Below the pieces are notes generated by a model. The model saw nothing but the letters and a program-made list of their open reading frames with translations. It was not told the origin of the DNA and searched no databases. Positions 1 through 7,421 of a DNA stretch of 64,000 nucleotides are shown in pieces; within the stretch, counting starts at the first letter, position 1; each line of letters begins with the position of its first letter. The translations under genes and the position numbers were made by a program. The stretch spans positions 1,736,001 through 1,800,000 of the forward strand of contig NZ_CP044222.1 in NCBI RefSeq assembly GCF_008727795.1, written 5' to 3'. The DNA comes from Nitrincola iocasae. GTDB lineage: Bacteria > Pseudomonadota > Gammaproteobacteria > Pseudomonadales > Balneatricaceae.

Positions 1-1054
1 GATGAATGACGTGATCAAGGCGCAAGCGTTTTCCTAAGGCTGCTTGCCAACCTGCTGCATCAATCGGACAGAATAAGGGTATAACCTGTTCAGCTTGCAA
101 GGTATCGGCCAGAGATTGGATACATGGCAATCTGGGGTGAACATTCCAGCGGCACCATTCGGCTCGACCTGAGGTGATATCAGCACGTGCTTTGGGGGGC
201 GTGTATCCGGTATAAATCACCTGTCCGGTGTAGTCAGGATCACTGATCAGTCGACCGGCCTCACCCGCAACGCCTTCAGCATCAGCGGCCAGACGTATCA
301 AGGCCAGGTCTGGGTTTTCTGGTGTGTCCCAGGGCCGTGGGGTGAGTTGAGCCAGTTGTTGCTGAATGCCGGGTTTCAGCAGGTTGGCAGGCAAACCCTG
401 CAACGCAGCATGAAATTTCTGGCATGCGGGGTCGAATGTCCAGGGCAGTTCAAGTGTCTGGCACCAGAGGGCCAGTTCCAGTGCACGCCCAGAAGGTGGT
501 ACTGGCAATAAACTGGCTCGGTTCAACTTGGCTTGCAGTGCGTCGCGGCAGTGTGATTGATCGACTGAGTAGAGACCATAAGAGGCGTCTAACAGTGCCA
601 ACGCGGCCCGGGGTGGGCGGTCGAAAGGGTAGAGTAGCGATTCAAAACTGAAATCACCGCTGTAGAAAATCCCCCCGGCAATATCCAGGTGCAGCCAGAT
701 GCCATCGAGAGAGTGACCCGCCAGCCCACAGGTAATATTGATACCCTCAATGGTGATTGTGCCTTGCCTGGGTAGTGGATGCCAGCGTCGACCTGCGGGC
801 AATCTCTGGGCAACGGTCGGTGTACAGTAAAGCGGAATCGTTTCTGGTAGCCAGCGAACGGCGCCTATGTGGTCGACATGATCATGGGTGATCAGGATGG
901 CATCCGGGCTTTGATCCAGGTACCAATCACAGGGTTCATCGGCTTGCAGTGGGCCGCCGGCATCCAGCAATAGTGTGCGACCCTTCACATCAATACGTAT
1001 TGCGGCGGGGGCTTTGGCGTCCAGCCCACTGAGGATATGGACTCGCACACTCAT
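1..1054 (-). CDS. MBL-fold metallo-hydrolase (partial, C-terminus beyond window)
   Basis: The minus strand is open from the ATG at 1054 to the left edge, at least 351 codons without a stop. Early in the protein lies THDHVDHIG, the HxHxDH metal site of the metallo-beta-lactamase fold, followed by a GHS motif and SGDF, the later His and Asp ligands. These motifs support a two-metal hydrolase; phosphodiesterase or nuclease activity is typical of this branch, but the substrate cannot be read from sequence. The start overlaps the stop of the upstream ABC ATPase gene as ATGA, so translation is coupled and the enzyme probably acts on what the transporter imports. An organophosphate diester is a reasonable guess, not a demonstrated substrate. 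Confidence 0.85.
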   Translation of the reverse strand, partial: MSVRVHILSGLDAKAPAAIRIDVKGRTLLLDAGGPLQADEPCDWYLDQSPDAILITHDHVDHIGAVRWLPETIPLYCTPTVAQRLPAGRRWHPLPRQGTITIEGINITCGLAGHSLDGIWLHLDIAGGIFYSGDFSFESLLYPFDRPPRAALALLDASYGLYSVDQSHCRDALQAKLNRASLLPVPPSGRALELALWCQTLELPWTFDPACQKFHAALQGLPANLLKPGIQQQLAQLTPRPWDTPENPDLALIRLAADAEGVAGEAGRLISDPDYTGQVIYTGYTPPKARADITSGRAEWCRWNVHPRLPCIQSLADTLQAEQVIPLFCPIDAAGWQAALGKRLRLDHVIH

Positions 1055-2127
1055 GCCGCGGACTCCAGACTCCAGCCCTGCAACAGACTTAACTGAATCA
1101 CACTACCTTCAGTGACGCCCTGAGGGTGATAGCCGGTGAGTGATTCGCCAGTAGGTAGTCGCAACTGAATTTCATGGCGCTCACCCCGAAATACGCAGCG
1201 CTCTACTTTGGCATCCAAGCGGCTTTCGGATTGGGTCTCATATTGAGTGTGATGTTGGGCAGCGTCTGGTAGATGCAGTCGGATATGTTCGGGCCTGATC
1301 AGTACAGGGGTTGTCTGCGACGGATGAGCCGCTTGGCTGAGCTGGGTGAGTTCAGTCTGGGATAAGCTCACTCCCGATTTTACTCCCGGTAGATGTACAA
1401 TGCTGCCTTGCCCAATAAAGCTGGCAATCCAATCAGTTCTGGGGGTTTGATAGAGGCTTTCGGGTGTGGCCCACTGTACCAGTTCACCCTGGTGCATGAC
1501 GGCGATATGGTCTGCCAACGACATGGCTTCGGATTGATCATGAGTAACATACACCAGGGTTGCACCGGTGCGTTGATGGAACTCACGAAAACTCTCTTCC
1601 ATGGACGCGCGCAGATGGCGGTCCAGGTTCGCCAGGGGTTCATCCAGCAGTACCACGTCGGGATCTGTAACCAGGCAGCGAGCCAAGGCCACGCGTTGTC
1701 GTTGTCCACCACTAAGATCCTGGGGCATGCGTTGAGTTAATCCCTCCAGTTGTACGATCTGCAAGGCGTCTTTGACCCGTTGTTGATAGTCCTGACCGCG
1801 AATGCCGCGATGACGCAGCGGATAACCGACATTATCCGCCACACTCATATGCGGCCAGAGGGCGTAGGACTGAAACACCATCCCCATATTGCGTGATTCG
1901 GTCGGTACTTGCCATCCAGGACGTGCCAGGCAGTTGCCGTTCAGGTGTATTTGCCCTTCTGACAGGGTTTCGAAACCGGCCAGCATGCGCAAGGTGGTGG
2001 TCTTGCCGCAGCCGCTGGGGCCGAGCAGGGCAATGAACTCACCTTCGGGCAGGGTGAGGCTGAGCTGTTTGACAGCCGCTGACTGGCCGTAATATTTGGA
2101 TACCTGATTTAGAATCAGTTCTGCCAT
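1051..2127 (-). CDS. ABC importer ATP-binding protein (Fe3+/AEP/polyamine-type)
   Basis: This is a 358-residue ATPase energising the adjacent permease. Walker A (GPSGCGKTT), the signature DLSGGQRQRVALA and Walker B (VVLLDEPLANLD) are all intact. The C-terminal third looks like a TOBE regulatory domain, as in PotA, FbpC and PhnT-like subunits. A strong Shine-Dalgarno (AAGGAG) precedes the ATG at 2127. The gene overlaps the permease gene by 13 bp upstream and the metallo-hydrolase gene by 4 bp downstream, consistent with one operon reading binding protein - permease - ATPase - hydrolase. The substrate is unresolved: iron, hexose phosphate (AfuABC) and 2-aminoethylphosphonate importers all share this architecture. 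Confidence 0.88.
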   Translation of the reverse strand: MAELILNQVSKYYGQSAAVKQLSLTLPEGEFIALLGPSGCGKTTTLRMLAGFETLSEGQIHLNGNCLARPGWQVPTESRNMGMVFQSYALWPHMSVADNVGYPLRHRGIRGQDYQQRVKDALQIVQLEGLTQRMPQDLSGGQRQRVALARCLVTDPDVVLLDEPLANLDRHLRASMEESFREFHQRTGATLVYVTHDQSEAMSLADHIAVMHQGELVQWATPESLYQTPRTDWIASFIGQGSIVHLPGVKSGVSLSQTELTQLSQAAHPSQTTPVLIRPEHIRLHLPDAAQHHTQYETQSESRLDAKVERCVFRGERHEIQLRLPTGESLTGYHPQGVTEGSVIQLSLLQGWSLESAA

Positions 2128-3818
2128 GGGATGACTCCTTTGGGTAAATGTTTGGCCAGCAGGCTCAGCAGTAACATAATCGCTGCGACCATCAGCACCA
2201 CCAACACGGCAATGGCAGACGCGAGAATGCTGTCGCCACTTTGATCGAGATTGAAGATCAATACGCCGAGGGTTTCCTTACCGGCACTCCACAATAGTGC
2301 CGAGACCGTCAGCTCATTCACCGCGGTCAGAAATACCAGTAATCCTCCCGCAAAAATGGCCGGCGCTATCAGCGGCAGAAGAATGTCGACTAGACGGCGC
2401 AGGGTGCTGGCCCCAGAAATGCGGGCCGCTTCCTCAAGGCTGGGATCCAGTTCGCTGAAGCTGGCTACTATGGGTTTCAGACTGACCGACAGAAAACGCG
2501 CCAGATAGGCGATGAAAATAATGCCCAGCGTGCCATAAAGTGTCAGGTTGAGGATGGGGATGGGTTTGGCGAACAGCAGGATACAGGCAATCGCCAATAC
2601 CACACCTGGCAGGGCATAGGGGATCTCAATCATACTGGTGAGTGCGGAGCGTGCCCGCTGTGGCAGACTTTGCATTAGATAGGCCAACAGTGTTGCCAGC
2701 AGCATTAACAGCAGCGCCGCTCCACCTGCCAGTAACAGGCTGTTGCTGAATGCCCGTAGGGTGACGCCCTGACGGCCAACCATCTCCTGATAGGCGGTAA
2801 AACTCAGGTTAGTAAAGTTCAGATGTACGCCCATGGCTGGTACTAAAGAACTGGTCACCAAGGCCACCAGCGGTGCGACCAGAATCAACACCAGTACTAA
2901 CGCCAATACTATCTCTAACGGCAACCGCCAGCGACCCAGTACAAAATCCTGGCTCCGACCACTGTGTCCCAGCAGACTGAAACGGCTGCGTTTCAACATC
3001 TGCTGTTGCATCATGACACCCATAAGTGCCAGGACGCCGATCAAGACGGATAGTGAGGCTATTTCCGGCAGTACACTGGTGCCAAAGCCAGACATTTTCT
3101 GGTAGATCAGCGTGGGCAGTACATAGTAGGACGCTGGAATACCCAGCATGGCTGGAATGCCAAAATTACCCAGTGCGGACACAAAGGCGATGGAAGCACC
3201 GGCAATCAGTCCATTGCGGCTGAGGGGCAGGATCATATCGATCCAGATTTTATGTTGTCTGGCACCACTAATACGTGCCGCCTCAATCAGGTCGCGTGGC
3301 AGATGAATTAAACTGCTACGCAGTGCCAGAAACACCAGTGGTGCATGTTGGATGCCCAGCAACAGTGCAATGCCTTCTGCTGAATAGAGCGGCTGCGGAG
3401 AGCCGAGTGCTGGTGCAATACCCAGGGTATTCAACAGTGGGCTTCCGGGTCCGGTCAGCTGTAGCCAGCTCAATGCTGTGACCTGTGGTGGAATCATCAT
3501 CGGCAGCATAAAGCAAAATACCAACAGACTTTTGCCGCGGATATTGGTCAGAGTCAGGGTGAAGGCAAACAGGCAGCCAAGCACAACCGCTATCAAGGTA
3601 CCCAGACCTGAGGTATACAGACTGTGCCCCAGTGCTCGCCAGGTCGCTGGCTGTTGCAGCACCTGCATCATTGGTGATGCATTGCCCAACTCCCAGCCTT
3701 GCAGGGCTTCAATCAATAGACGCATGGTCGGCATCAACGTCAGCAGACTGGTGAGGATCAGCAGTAAAATAAGCAGCCAGCGTTGCTGGCTGCGTAGGTA
3801 TTGAAAGTGTGCAATCAT
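2115..3818 (-). CDS. ABC importer permease, two fused transmembrane domains
   Basis: This 567-residue inner-membrane protein carries two consecutive binding-protein-dependent transport domains. Each has the EAA-loop signature that docks the ATPase: EAARISGARQHKIWIDMILP in the first half and EEAARISGASTLRRLVDILL in the second. About twelve hydrophobic segments are visible. The fused architecture is that of SfuB/FbpB, AfuB and PhnU2-type permeases, so a single chain forms the whole channel. It lies 6 bp downstream of the binding-protein gene and overlaps the ATPase gene. The start ATG at 3818 has only a weak ribosome binding site, fitting coupled translation from the upstream gene. Confidence 0.88.
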   Translation of the reverse strand: MIAHFQYLRSQQRWLLILLLILTSLLTLMPTMRLLIEALQGWELGNASPMMQVLQQPATWRALGHSLYTSGLGTLIAVVLGCLFAFTLTLTNIRGKSLLVFCFMLPMMIPPQVTALSWLQLTGPGSPLLNTLGIAPALGSPQPLYSAEGIALLLGIQHAPLVFLALRSSLIHLPRDLIEAARISGARQHKIWIDMILPLSRNGLIAGASIAFVSALGNFGIPAMLGIPASYYVLPTLIYQKMSGFGTSVLPEIASLSVLIGVLALMGVMMQQQMLKRSRFSLLGHSGRSQDFVLGRWRLPLEIVLALVLVLILVAPLVALVTSSLVPAMGVHLNFTNLSFTAYQEMVGRQGVTLRAFSNSLLLAGGAALLLMLLATLLAYLMQSLPQRARSALTSMIEIPYALPGVVLAIACILLFAKPIPILNLTLYGTLGIIFIAYLARFLSVSLKPIVASFSELDPSLEEAARISGASTLRRLVDILLPLIAPAIFAGGLLVFLTAVNELTVSALLWSAGKETLGVLIFNLDQSGDSILASAIAVLVVLMVAAIMLLLSLLAKHLPKGVIPWQN

Positions 3819-3824
3819 TCGGAA

Positions 3825-4805
3825 TTATCCGCCAAACAGCTCGCTGAAACGTTGCTTGTTGCTTTCCGCTTGATCCAGCGCCTTGCCAGCATTCAGGGGA
3901 ATCAACTTGATCTCGTTACGTGCCGGGAAGCCTTCAGGTGGGTCGATATCCTCACGGGCGGGCAGGTAGCCTTGTGCTTGCACCAGTTGTTGACCGGCTT
4001 CAGATAATACGAAGTCGACAAAGCGTTGAGCGGCTTCCGGGTTCGCCGCATCTTTAAGAATAGCCACTGGCTCAGTTACGGCTGTAACACCTTCCTCAGG
4101 GAATATAAACTGGATGGGCGATCCTTTCGCGGCTTCACGGATAGCCATGAAATCAACAATTACACCGTAGGGTTTGGTGCCAGACGTGATCGCTGATAAC
4201 ACTGCACCATTACCTCCCTGTGCTGATACACCATTCTGATTCAATGCGGTGTAGTAATCCCAACCCAGGTCTGAGTGGTCAGTCAGCGCGGCCAGATGAA
4301 TTAAGGCGGCGCCCGAGTAGAGAGGGCTGGGCATGGCCACTTGGTTGCGGTACTGCTCATTCACCAGGTCCTGCCAGCGCTCAGGTTGCTGCGCTGCACG
4401 GGTATGGTAGGCAATTCCGGTGGTGATCATTTTGGTGCCATAGTAATAGCCTTCTTGATCGTACAATTCCGCATCATATTGATCGCGCTCAGGGCTCAGA
4501 TAGGCTTGCAGCAGGCCTTCGCGCTTGAGGGATTCCATCGTCACGCTGTCGGCAATCAATAATAAATCTGGTTTGGTTACACCTGCACTAAGTTCCGCTC
4601 TCAGACGGGTCATTAGCTGTGTTGTGCCATCACGTACCCAGTCAACCTTGATGTCAGGGTTGGCTTGAGTAAAAGCATCGACAGTCATTTGCGCATCGGT
4701 GTTGGGTTGGCTGGTATAGAGTGTCAGGGTTTGCTGAGCGAAGGCCGCGCCTGGCAGGGCCAGGGCCGTAGCGAGTATCCATCTGTGCAGTTTCAGGTAA
4801 GACAT
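3825..4805 (-). CDS. ABC importer periplasmic substrate-binding protein
   Basis: The protein has 326 residues from the ATG at 4805, chosen because GGAG lies upstream and a signal peptide ending near AFA-QQ follows immediately. A longer in-frame ATG at 4907 would bury the signal peptide. The mature part opens with TLTLYTSQPN, typical of the AfuA/FbpA/PhnS type-II binding proteins, and continues with a DLLLIADS segment and a C-terminal LSEAGQQLVQAQGYLP. The iron-ligand tyrosine pair of FbpA is not obvious, so an organic ligand such as a phosphorylated sugar or phosphonate is as likely as iron. It is the first gene of the operon and diverges from the DeoR regulator. Confidence 0.85.
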   Translation of the reverse strand: MSYLKLHRWILATALALPGAAFAQQTLTLYTSQPNTDAQMTVDAFTQANPDIKVDWVRDGTTQLMTRLRAELSAGVTKPDLLLIADSVTMESLKREGLLQAYLSPERDQYDAELYDQEGYYYGTKMITTGIAYHTRAAQQPERWQDLVNEQYRNQVAMPSPLYSGAALIHLAALTDHSDLGWDYYTALNQNGVSAQGGNGAVLSAITSGTKPYGVIVDFMAIREAAKGSPIQFIFPEEGVTAVTEPVAILKDAANPEAAQRFVDFVLSEAGQQLVQAQGYLPAREDIDPPEGFPARNEIKLIPLNAGKALDQAESNKQRFSELFGG

Positions 4806-4846
4806 TTCCGCATCTCCGATTGAATCAATTGAAGTGCATAGCCTAG

Positions 4847-4925
4847 TGTCATCAAATGACAATAAAGTGACATTAAGCTTTCGTTTGCATGCATTGAGTT
4901 TTCGCATTCATGGCTTTTATTTTCG
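4847..4925. promoter_or_regulatory. Candidate operator: three TTTCG repeats at 21-bp spacing plus a TGTCAT palindrome
   Basis: The spacer between the importer operon and the DeoR gene holds TTTCG at 4879, 4900 and 4921, each 21 bp apart, so all three face the same side of the helix. The flanks are also similar (TTTCG followed by AT-rich, then TTC/TGC). Beside them lies a perfect palindrome TGTCAT-CAA-ATGACA at 4847-4861 with another TGACAT just downstream. Tandem TTTCG-like pentamers are known from AgaR/GlpR-type DeoR operators. I infer that the adjacent regulator binds here and controls both directions. Confidence 0.5.
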
Positions 4926-4947
4926 AATTCTGCAGTGGGTCAGTATC

Positions 4948-5706
4948 ATGATGAATACCACACAACGTCGACAGCAGATCGTTGCACTGATTAATCAGTT
5001 GGGTCGGCAGCCTTTAGAGTCTTTGGCGCAACGCTTTGGTGTGTCAGTACAAACCCTTCGCAATGATGTCCGGATTCTGGCGAATCGAGGGTTGTTGATG
5101 CGCCATCATGGCAGTGCATCGCCTTTCCCCGGCCGTGAAAATGTTGAATATGAACAGCGGCAGATTGTTAATCGCAGTGGCAAACAGCTGATTGCTGAGC
5201 ACTGCCTGACGCTGATTAGTGATTACCAGAGCCTGTTTCTGGGGACTGGCACAACGGTAGAGCAACTTGCCATTTTGCTCAGGGAGCGACAGGGTCTAAG
5301 AGTGATGACCAATAATCTGCATGCGGTGACACCTCTGTGTCACCACCCGGATTGCGAGTTGATTATCGCGGGTGGCGTGGTGCGCAAGCGTGATCAGGAT
5401 GTTGTTGGTGGCGACGCGTTACGCTTTTTTTCACGCTTTCGGGTTGATGTCGGCATCGTTTCAGTGGGTGGAATGAGTCGACAGGGGCAGCTTTTTGATT
5501 ACAATACAGAAGAAGTCATGGCCCGCGAAGCACTGCTGGAGAATGCTCGACAACGCATTTTGCTATTGGACAGTTCGAAATTCGATACCGAAGCAAGTTG
5601 TAGCGCAGGGCACCTGACTGATTATGATGTTGTCGTTATGGACCAACCGCCACTTCCTGCGTTACGCAATCATTTATCTGCCGAGGGTGTTCGGCTGATT
5701 TATTGA
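4948..5706 (+). CDS. DeoR/GlpR-family transcriptional regulator
   Basis: A 252-residue regulator from the ATG at 4948; a second ATG follows directly at 4951. The upstream in-frame ATG at 4834 is unlikely because it would translate the operator. An N-terminal DeoR helix-turn-helix is followed by a DeoR sensor domain with LGTGTTVEQLA, a phosphate-recognising loop of this isomerase-like fold, then IAGGVVRKRD and LLDSSKF near the end. GlpR relatives sense phosphorylated metabolites. That fits control of the divergent importer/hydrolase operon and suggests a phosphorylated ligand. Confidence 0.85.
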   Translation: MMNTTQRRQQIVALINQLGRQPLESLAQRFGVSVQTLRNDVRILANRGLLMRHHGSASPFPGRENVEYEQRQIVNRSGKQLIAEHCLTLISDYQSLFLGTGTTVEQLAILLRERQGLRVMTNNLHAVTPLCHHPDCELIIAGGVVRKRDQDVVGGDALRFFSRFRVDVGIVSVGGMSRQGQLFDYNTEEVMAREALLENARQRILLLDSSKFDTEASCSAGHLTDYDVVVMDQPPLPALRNHLSAEGVRLIY

Positions 5707-5751
5707 AAGGGTTGGGTATTCATTGTTCTAGTAGTCGCTGTAGGTATTCAA

Positions 5752-5838
5752 ATCCAGATGTTGCGGTGGCAGTGTAAATCTGCCAGAAATTCGGGATTGG
5801 TGCCGCCAGCAACGGCTAGCGGCATTGGTCATCTGGAT
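5752..5838. repeat. Nested inverted repeat between convergent genes
   Basis: ATCCAGATG at 5752-5760 is matched by its exact complement CATCTGGAT at 5830-5838. The 69-bp interior contains further short complementary blocks (GCCGC...GCGGC and GGCAG...CTGCC). It sits between the 3' ends of the DeoR gene and the SDR gene and may fold at the end of either transcript. There is no U-run, so a classical terminator is doubtful; a degraded repeat element is the alternative. Confidence 0.3.
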
Positions 5839-5854
5839 GACATAGTAGCCTTTC

Positions 5855-6634
5855 TTAACGGAAAACAATACCGCCATCAATTAATGGCGCCTGACCTGTC
5901 ATATAATCGGAGTCTGGACCGGCAAGATAGGACACAAAATTCGCTACATCTTCTGGCGTTTGTGCACGGCCAAGAGCAATGCCGTCGACATATTTTTTAT
6001 AGGTTTCACCCTCTGCTGCGCCAGTGATCTCTGCGAAGCGTTTATCAATCTCGACCCACATATCAGTGCCAACGACACCGGGACAATAGGCGTTGACGGT
6101 GATACCATTGCTCGCATATTCTAATGCTGCGGCTTGAGTTAAAGCCCGCACGGCAAATTTAGTTGACGAGTACACGCCCAATAGCGCAAAACCATTATGG
6201 CCTGCGATTGAAGATGCATTGATAATTTTGCCCTTTTGTTTGCGTTCGATAAACTTCTTCGCTGCAGCCTGAATACCCCAGAGCGTGCCATCAATATTGA
6301 TTTTCTGAATCTTATCCAATTCTTCCTGGGTGACATCCGCAATAGCTTGAACCTGAGCGATACCAGCGTTATTAACGATAATATCGAACCCACCCAGTGT
6401 TTTCTCCGCATGTTCGATAGCCGCATAAACTTGTTCGCGGTCGCTGACATCAGCTTTAAAAGTAGAGGCTTTGCGCCCTAAGGCCTCTACTTCCTGAGCA
6501 ACTTCACGCATTTTATCTTCGTTCAGATCAACGATAGCAATGGCCGCACCGTCTTTTGCTAAACGCAGGGCTATTGCACGTCCAATACCTTGACCTGCAC
6601 CTGTAACCAACGCCACTTTACCTTGAATCGACAT
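5855..6634 (-). CDS. budC: Acetoin/diacetyl reductase-like short-chain dehydrogenase (BudC type)
   Basis: The protein has 259 residues from the ATG at 6634, preceded by AAGGA. It shows the SDR cofactor loop TGAGQGIG, the NNAG motif, the catalytic Ser in NASSIAG and the YxxxK pair (YSSTK), and ends with GGIVFR. The overall match is to meso-2,3-butanediol dehydrogenase / (S)-acetoin-forming diacetyl reductase, which interconverts diacetyl, acetoin and 2,3-butanediol with NAD(H). The nearest promoter-like element is a sigma-54 site about 270 bp upstream, with a small ORF in between. That suggests inducible expression on a carbon source such as acetoin or an alcohol. Substrate assignment within SDRs is only moderately safe. 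Confidence 0.75.
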   Translation of the reverse strand: MSIQGKVALVTGAGQGIGRAIALRLAKDGAAIAIVDLNEDKMREVAQEVEALGRKASTFKADVSDREQVYAAIEHAEKTLGGFDIIVNNAGIAQVQAIADVTQEELDKIQKINIDGTLWGIQAAAKKFIERKQKGKIINASSIAGHNGFALLGVYSSTKFAVRALTQAAALEYASNGITVNAYCPGVVGTDMWVEIDKRFAEITGAAEGETYKKYVDGIALGRAQTPEDVANFVSYLAGPDSDYMTGQAPLIDGGIVFR

Positions 6635-6715
6635 AACATATTCCTTACTGATGTAATTGAAATCATCCAATCGGAAGACCTCTTAAACTGCTATCAAGTA
6701 TATCCAAACAACCTT

Positions 6716-6808
6716 CTAATTCAGATGATAGACAGGTTCCATGCCATAAACAGGCGTGTCAACTCCTTCCATACGTGCTTTTATCTGCAATGATAGTGTA
6801 TGTGTCAT
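6716..6808 (-). CDS. Possible 30-residue peptide in the SDR leader
   Basis: Between the sigma-54 promoter and the SDR gene lies an ATG at 6808 with AGGAG six bases upstream. It opens a 30-codon frame beginning MTHTLSLQIKARMEG, with the TAG at 6716-6718. The downstream half is rich in Pro, Tyr, Val and Gly (PVYGMEPVYHLN). No family is recognised. It could be a leader peptide, a small functional protein or chance. The well-spaced Shine-Dalgarno and its place on the presumed SDR transcript are the reasons for listing it. Confidence 0.4.
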   Translation of the reverse strand: MTHTLSLQIKARMEGVDTPVYGMEPVYHLN

Positions 6809-6906
6809 AGATTTCTCCTGTGCAGACTATTGTTTTTGTAACTGCGTTAATACCAACGTTTGCACTTAGATCAGGTGTTCCAGAGCAATGTTGATAAGGT
6901 AAATAG

Positions 6907-6922
6907 AGCAGTAAGCGTGCCA
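6907..6922 (-). promoter_or_regulatory. Sigma-54 (RpoN) promoter for the SDR transcript
   Basis: On the minus strand the sequence TGGCACGCTTACTGCT matches the RpoN consensus TGGCACG-N4-TTGCW at every position but one, with the required GG and GC doublets correctly spaced. Transcription would begin near 6896, leaving a leader of about 260 nt before the SDR start. Inverted repeats 145-200 bp upstream are placed like enhancer-binding-protein sites, which supports the call. Confidence 0.7.
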
Positions 6923-6977
6923 GAGTGTATGCACGACACTTTATTTAATTATATCTATTTGATTTATTTAGATTAAA

Positions 6978-7019
6978 AATTTATCTGCAAATACTGGTAA
7001 GCGTATTGGCAGATAAATT
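6978..7019. repeat. 42-bp palindrome (17-bp arms, 8-bp loop)
   Basis: The arms AATTTATCTGCAAATAC and GTATTGGCAGATAAATT are complementary at 16 of 17 positions around the loop TGGTAAGC. The element lies roughly 80-120 bp upstream of the sigma-54 start, between promoter and enhancer-like repeats. It could be a regulator site, an IHF/looping region or a transcript hairpin. The AT-rich arms and lack of a T-run argue against a simple terminator. Confidence 0.55.
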
Positions 7020-7041
7020 AGTATGCCCATGTCGTGACACC

Positions 7042-7093
7042 TGTAACACCGTTGGTGTTGCATCTGTAACGCAGTATTGAACTTTGCTTTACA
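7042..7093. promoter_or_regulatory. Candidate enhancer (UAS) for a sigma-54 activator
   Basis: Two dyads are visible. TGTAACACC-GTT-GGTGTTGCA at 7042-7062 has 8 of 9 arm positions complementary. TGTAACGCA at 7065-7073 pairs with TGCTTTACA at 7085-7093 with one mismatch. A further ACACCTGTAA / TTACAGGTGT pair frames the cluster. The distance to the sigma-54 start (about 145-200 bp) is normal for enhancer-binding proteins. An AcoR- or EatR-like activator is a guess based on the downstream gene and on eutBC in the same window. Confidence 0.5.
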
Positions 7094-7421
7094 GGTGTAA
7101 CGCTCCCAAATTAAGGCGCTAAAGCAGTATAGAAAGAACGCTTGCTTGTTCGAGAGTAAACTCGAAAACACCATGAAATAAAAATAATAGCTCGTAACAG
7201 TTTCTACTTAGTTATTGTAGCCTCTCTGTCTGAGGTAAGCATATTTGAGGACAAAAAGACTACAGTCCCTTCTACTTCAAGACGTTGGGCAGTTTCGCTG
7301 CAAATCTGAGGTGAGGCAGTTATATTGGATTGATAAATGATGTGGCAAACAGTTGCAGTTTTTCTGCTTCCTACGAAGCGTAGATGCAACAGCCGTGGAG
7401 TTTCCGTGCACCTGTACTGTC

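Larger units (their letters stand above)
6635..7421. other. 787-bp intergenic control region between the SDR and dgt genes
   Basis: No normal-length gene is supported here. From the SDR side it holds a 30-codon ORF, a sigma-54 promoter on the minus strand, a 42-bp palindrome and a cluster of TGTAAC-type inverted repeats. These are listed separately. From about 7105 to 7421 I see only AT-rich sequence with a small TTCGAG-loop-CTCGAA hairpin near 7150. The open frames there have no Shine-Dalgarno or family resemblance. Confidence 0.6.

Noticed and set aside
1393..1740. Long antisense ORFs over the importer genes and elsewhere
   Set aside because: They mirror well-supported genes on the other strand and have no recognisable protein features.
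4834..4947. Longer N-terminus for the DeoR regulator
   Set aside because: It would translate the TTTCG operator and has no homology; the ATG at 4948 starts right at the helix-turn-helix domain.
6968..7174. 68-codon ORF on the minus strand
   Set aside because: It runs through the palindrome and the TGTAAC dyads, lacks a ribosome site and shows no protein-like pattern.
7204..7389. 61-codon ORF on the minus strand
   Set aside because: No ribosome site and no family resemblance; it lies in AT-rich intergenic DNA.
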